Assembly: GCF_045278715.1 (NCBI RefSeq)
Contig: NZ_CP136420.1
Span: 248,001-312,000 of the forward strand
DNA from: Neomoorella carbonis
GTDB lineage: Bacteria > Bacillota > DSM-521 > Neomoorellales > Neomoorellaceae
Reading direction: 5' to 3'
DNA length: 64,000 nucleotides
The translations under genes and the position numbers were made by a program. Of the stretch, positions 61,029-64,000 are shown one piece after another (within the stretch, counting starts at the first letter, position 1; each line of letters starts with the position of its first letter). Under the pieces are notes generated by a model. It ran no database searches and was not told the origin of the DNA. It saw only the letters and a program-made list of their open reading frames with translations.

Positions 61029-62411
61029 ATGCTCATTGAAATAATGCCCGAACGGGCCGGGCACCTGGAGCCGGCGAACCTGCCCGCGTGTGAGCGGCGG
61101 ACCTTACCCGGGGTGATCTCCCAGCGGGCCTGCCTGCTTTACGGAGCCCGCTGGATGCTGGCGGCCATCAGGGACGCGGTTCACCTCATCCACGGGCCGG
61201 TGGGTTGTGCCTACTACAGCCAGACGGTACGACAAAAGAATTACAAGGTGTTTTCTACCGGTCTGGGAGAAAAGGAGATTATCTTTGGCGGCGGGGAAAA
61301 ACTGGAAGAGGCCATCAGGGAAGCAGTAAGTTTGTTTCCCCGGTCGTCAGCCGTGCTGGTTTACACTACCTGCGCGGCAGGACTGATCGGTGAAAACGTG
61401 GAGGCAATCTGCAAACAGGCGGCGGCTGCCCTGGGCCTGCCGGTGGTGCCGGTCAACTGCCCGGGTTTTGGCGGGGTGAGCCAGGGTGACGGGCACGATG
61501 TCGCTGCGGCAGCTCTGCTAGAGCATTTTATCGGGCGCGGTTCTCCCGGGACGCCCCTGGAAAACAGTGTGAACATCCTGGGCGAGTTTGATGTTCAGGG
61601 CGATTTGAAGGAAATTGAGCAGCTATTGCAGTGTCTCGGTTTGAATATCATCTGCGCCGTTTCCGGCCGGGCAACGGTAAAAAATTTGGCCCGGGCTCAC
61701 CGGGCCAGGCTCAATATCGTCCACTGCGGGCGTACCGGGCGCTGGCTGGCCCGGAGGATGGAGGAGCGCTTCGGTATTCCCTGGCAGAAGGTATCCTTTT
61801 TCGGTTTGGACGCAACCGCGGCGGCACTGCAGGCCATCGCTGCTTTCTTTAACCGTCCGGAGGCGGCCGCGTGGGTAGAAAAGGAGGCGGAAGCCGCCCG
61901 GCAGAGGGCGCTTCCTTACCTGGGACGCCTGGCAGGTAAGCGGGTGGCCCTGTTTTTTGGCGCTTCACGTATGGGTTCCATGGCCGGGGCCTTCAGGGAA
62001 TTGGGTATGGAGGTGGTTTTATGCGGCTCCCAATTCGGCTGTCAGGAAGATTATACCGACTCCCGCCGCTGCCTGGGCCGGGGAACGACGCTGATCGACG
62101 ACGCTCACCAGCGGGAGCTGGAGGAATTCTGGCACCGCTACCGGCCGGATTTGCTGGTGGGGGGTACCAGGGAAAGATTTGTGGCCCATAAGATGGGAAT
62201 ACCCTTCCTGGTCTTTCCCCAGGAAACAAGCCCTTATGCCGGCTTCAACGGTTTTGTGCATCTGGCCCGGGAAGCGGCGGCCCTGGTGGGAGCGCCGGTG
62301 TGGCGGTTGAGCAACAACGAGCTTTTGCGGGAAGAAGGAGAAGAAAAGATGGCTGAATATGTGCGGTATGTGGAGAGGGGGAAAAAGGAGAATGAGAGAT
62401 CCAGCCTATGA
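61029..62411 (+). CDS. nifE: FeMo-cofactor scaffold protein NifE-like
   Basis: A 460-residue NifD-homologue of the NifE type: GVISQRACLLYGARWML (Cys of SQxAC), HLIHGPVGCAYYSQ, TTCAAGLIGENVEAICK, and the region aligned with the cofactor His lacks it (FPQETSPYAGFNGF). Scaffold for cofactor maturation with NifN. No nifN is seen between nifE and nifB; it may be outside the window or absent. The equivalent Cys (SQRAC) is encoded by TGC here. Confidence 0.88.
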   Translation: MLIEIMPERAGHLEPANLPACERRTLPGVISQRACLLYGARWMLAAIRDAVHLIHGPVGCAYYSQTVRQKNYKVFSTGLGEKEIIFGGGEKLEEAIREAVSLFPRSSAVLVYTTCAAGLIGENVEAICKQAAAALGLPVVPVNCPGFGGVSQGDGHDVAAAALLEHFIGRGSPGTPLENSVNILGEFDVQGDLKEIEQLLQCLGLNIICAVSGRATVKNLARAHRARLNIVHCGRTGRWLARRMEERFGIPWQKVSFFGLDATAAALQAIAAFFNRPEAAAWVEKEAEAARQRALPYLGRLAGKRVALFFGASRMGSMAGAFRELGMEVVLCGSQFGCQEDYTDSRRCLGRGTTLIDDAHQRELEEFWHRYRPDLLVGGTRERFVAHKMGIPFLVFPQETSPYAGFNGFVHLAREAAALVGAPVWRLSNNELLREEGEEKMAEYVRYVERGKKENERSSL

Positions 62412-63207
62412 GGAGATAACCAGGGAACATCCATGCTACAACAAAGCCGCTGCCAGGTGGTTCGGGCGCTTCCACCTGCCGGTAGCGCCGGACTGTAACA
62501 TAAAGTGTCGCTATTGTACCCGGCTTTACGATTGCGCCAATGAAAACCGCCCCGGCGTGACCAGCCACCTGATGGCCCCCGGGGAAGCCCTGCAGCACGT
62601 GCAGCGGCTGGTGGAAAGGGACAGGTGCATCCGGGTGGTAGGCGTTGCCGGTCCCGGGGAGCCCCTGGCCAATAAGGCCACGATCTATACCCTGCGGCTG
62701 GTACATCGCCGTTTTCCAGGGCTGATAAAATGTATCAGCACCAACGGCTTGTTGTTGACCGAAAGCCTGCCAGCGCTGCGGGAAGCAGGGGTGCGGGCGG
62801 TGACGGTGACGGTGAACGCCGTTTCCCCGGCGGTAGGCAGCCGGATTTACGATTACGTATCTTACCGGGGACGGGTATACAAGGGAGCTGCCGGGGCGGA
62901 ACTGCTGTGGCAGGCCCAGAGCGGGGGCATTCGCCGGGCCCGGGAATCGGGCATGGTCGTTAAAGTAAACAGCGTGCTCATTCCCGGAATCAATGACCAT
63001 CACCTGGAAGAGGTGGCCCGGGCGGTGAAGGCGGCCGGGGCGCATGTCATGAACATAATTCCCCTGATTCCCCAGGGGGAATTTGCCGGACTGCTGCCAC
63101 CGCCGGCGGCGCGGGTCAACCTGTTGCGCCGGAAATTGTCGCCCATTATTGACCAGATGGCCCACTGCCGGCGTTGCCGGGCGGACGCGGCGGGGAGGCT
63201 GGGATGA
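62392..63207 (+). CDS. nifB: Minimal NifB (radical SAM FeMo-co precursor synthase)
   Basis: A 271-residue radical-SAM protein: HPCYNKAAARWFGRFHLPVA, then CNIKCRYC (Cx3Cx2C), RLYDCANENRPGVTS and GVAGPGEPLANK. The length shows a SAM-only NifB without the NifX-like C-terminal domain, as in methanogens and some clostridia. ATG 62392 follows AAAAAGGAGA; ATG 62359 is farther upstream in frame. Overlaps nifE by 20 bp. Confidence 0.94.
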   Translation: MRDPAYEEITREHPCYNKAAARWFGRFHLPVAPDCNIKCRYCTRLYDCANENRPGVTSHLMAPGEALQHVQRLVERDRCIRVVGVAGPGEPLANKATIYTLRLVHRRFPGLIKCISTNGLLLTESLPALREAGVRAVTVTVNAVSPAVGSRIYDYVSYRGRVYKGAAGAELLWQAQSGGIRRARESGMVVKVNSVLIPGINDHHLEEVARAVKAAGAHVMNIIPLIPQGEFAGLLPPPAARVNLLRRKLSPIIDQMAHCRRCRADAAGRLG

Positions 63208-63238
63208 GATTTTATGCCCTGCCCTGGAGGTGAGGCTG

Positions 63239-64000
63239 ATGCAGGTGCGGGTTGTGGATACGACCTTGAGGGACGGGGAGCAGGCGCCGGGGGTGGCTTT
63301 TAACCTTGAGGAAAAGGTAACCATCGCCCGGATGCTGGACCGGCTTGGCGTAGCGCAGATTGAGGCCGGTACGCCGGCCATGGGGGAAATGGAGCAACAG
63401 GCCATCAGGGCCATCGTCCGGATGGGCTTAAAATGCCGGGTCAGTACCTGGAACAGGATGGTATGGGAGGATATCCGCGCCTCCCTGGCCTGCGGGGTAC
63501 GGGATGTGCATATTTCCGCTCCCGTGTCGCCCATTCAAATCCGGTACAAACTGGGGCAAAGCCATCAGTGGGTGCTGGAGCGTTTGCAGCAGGCCTGCTT
63601 CTATGCCATGGACCACGGCCTGCGGGTGACAGTGGGAGCGGAGGACGCATCCCGGGCAGACCCAGTTTTCTTACTGGAGTTTGCTTTCCTGGCCCGGGAA
63701 TTGGGGGCGGAACGGCTGCGTTACTGCGATACCGTGGGTGTTCTGGAACCGTTCACCACCTTTGAGCGTCTTGCCTGGTTGAAAGAAAAAATAGACCTGG
63801 AGCTGGAGTTTCACGGTCATAACGACTTCGGCCTGGCCACGGCCAACGCCCTGGCGGCCGTCAAGGCCGGTGCTGGTTGGGTGGATGCCACCATCGGCGG
63901 GTTGGGGGAAAGGGCAGGGAACGCCGCCCTGGAAGAGGTGGTCATGGCCCTCAAGCACCTTCACGGGGTCGATCTCGGCTTCAAGACGGAAAGGTTACCG
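63239..64000 (+). CDS. nifV: Homocitrate synthase NifV (3' end outside window)
   Basis: 254 codons are visible, open to the window edge. DTTLRDGEQAPGVAFNLEEK (metal/acetyl-CoA site), GVRDVHISAPVSPIQI, YCDTVGVLEP and FHGHNDFGLATANALAAVKA are homocitrate synthase/isopropylmalate-synthase motifs; location after nifB points to NifV making the homocitrate ligand of FeMo-co. ATG 63239 behind GGAGGTGAGG. The C-terminal third is missing from the window. Confidence 0.9.
   Translation, partial: MQVRVVDTTLRDGEQAPGVAFNLEEKVTIARMLDRLGVAQIEAGTPAMGEMEQQAIRAIVRMGLKCRVSTWNRMVWEDIRASLACGVRDVHISAPVSPIQIRYKLGQSHQWVLERLQQACFYAMDHGLRVTVGAEDASRADPVFLLEFAFLARELGAERLRYCDTVGVLEPFTTFERLAWLKEKIDLELEFHGHNDFGLATANALAAVKAGAGWVDATIGGLGERAGNAALEEVVMALKHLHGVDLGFKTERLP

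Overview
The window reads as one chromosomal segment of a thermophilic, anaerobic Firmicute, most likely Moorella or a close clostridial relative. This is inferred from gene order and protein character (uvrA-uvrC, rapZ-yvcK-whiA, rpoN-gap-pgk-tpiA-gpmI-eno, secG-rnr-smpB-ssrA), strong Shine-Dalgarno sites with many GTG and TTG starts, and a DUF1638 gene beside a corrinoid-methyltransferase-type remnant. TGA serves as a normal stop for many genes here, which makes the two in-frame TGA codons described below stand out.

Region 1 (1-31.9 kb) is core chromosome. It starts with a fusion of an EndoQ-type PHP nuclease and a UvrD-type helicase, then a decayed uroporphyrinogen-decarboxylase-like fragment with DUF1638. 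It continues with excision repair (uvrA, uvrC), two phosphatase-type genes, the rapZ-yvcK-whiA cell-envelope and division regulators, rpoN, a complete lower-glycolysis operon, a hicBA pair whose toxin gene seems to start at ATA, corA, a few orphan genes, secG, rnr, smpB and the tmRNA gene ssrA.

Region 2 (32.2-52.04 kb) is an integrated element in the 3' end of ssrA, bounded by a 13-bp direct repeat. It carries a large serine integrase whose last ~41 codons are templated by the antisense of ssrA, a DUF3800 gene, a membrane-anchored Mrr-type nuclease, an ImmA protease and divergent XRE repressors with GGAC-N5-GTCC operators. DnaD-like replication genes follow. The morphogenesis module resembles a filamentous phage: six tiny one-helix proteins (three of them paralogous coat-like proteins), an 18-bp hairpin terminator, a membrane glycosyltransferase, two fibronectin-III secreted proteins, a lytic transglycosylase, a coiled-coil/proline-rich protein interrupted by an in-frame TGA, and a Zot-type ATPase. 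A tyrosine recombinase lies near the right end. Just outside the right att site is the wreck of an older, related element.

Region 3 (52.3-56 kb) holds a truncated ACT-domain remnant, a triple-LysM protein, a polytopic membrane protein, a probable c-di-AMP (ydaO-type) riboswitch ahead of a Wzz-like gene, and a stalk-domain (copper amine oxidase N-terminal-like) surface protein.

Region 4 (56.06 kb to the end) is a nitrogenase operon: a consensus promoter, a structured leader with a small ORF and two tandem terminators, then nifH-nifI1-nifI2-nifD-nifK-nifE-nifB-nifV (nifV runs off the window). The main discovery candidate is nifD. It reads as one intact ~486-residue protein only if the TGA at 58217-58219 is translated. 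That codon falls exactly on the invariant first P-cluster cysteine (position of Cys62 in Azotobacter NifD) and is followed, at the distance seen in bacterial SECIS elements, by a GC-rich hairpin whose loop contains GGU. This predicts a selenocysteine ligand to the nitrogenase P-cluster. The N-terminus and cofactor-histidine region of this NifD look more like VnfD/AnfD than classical NifD, yet no G-subunit gene is present.
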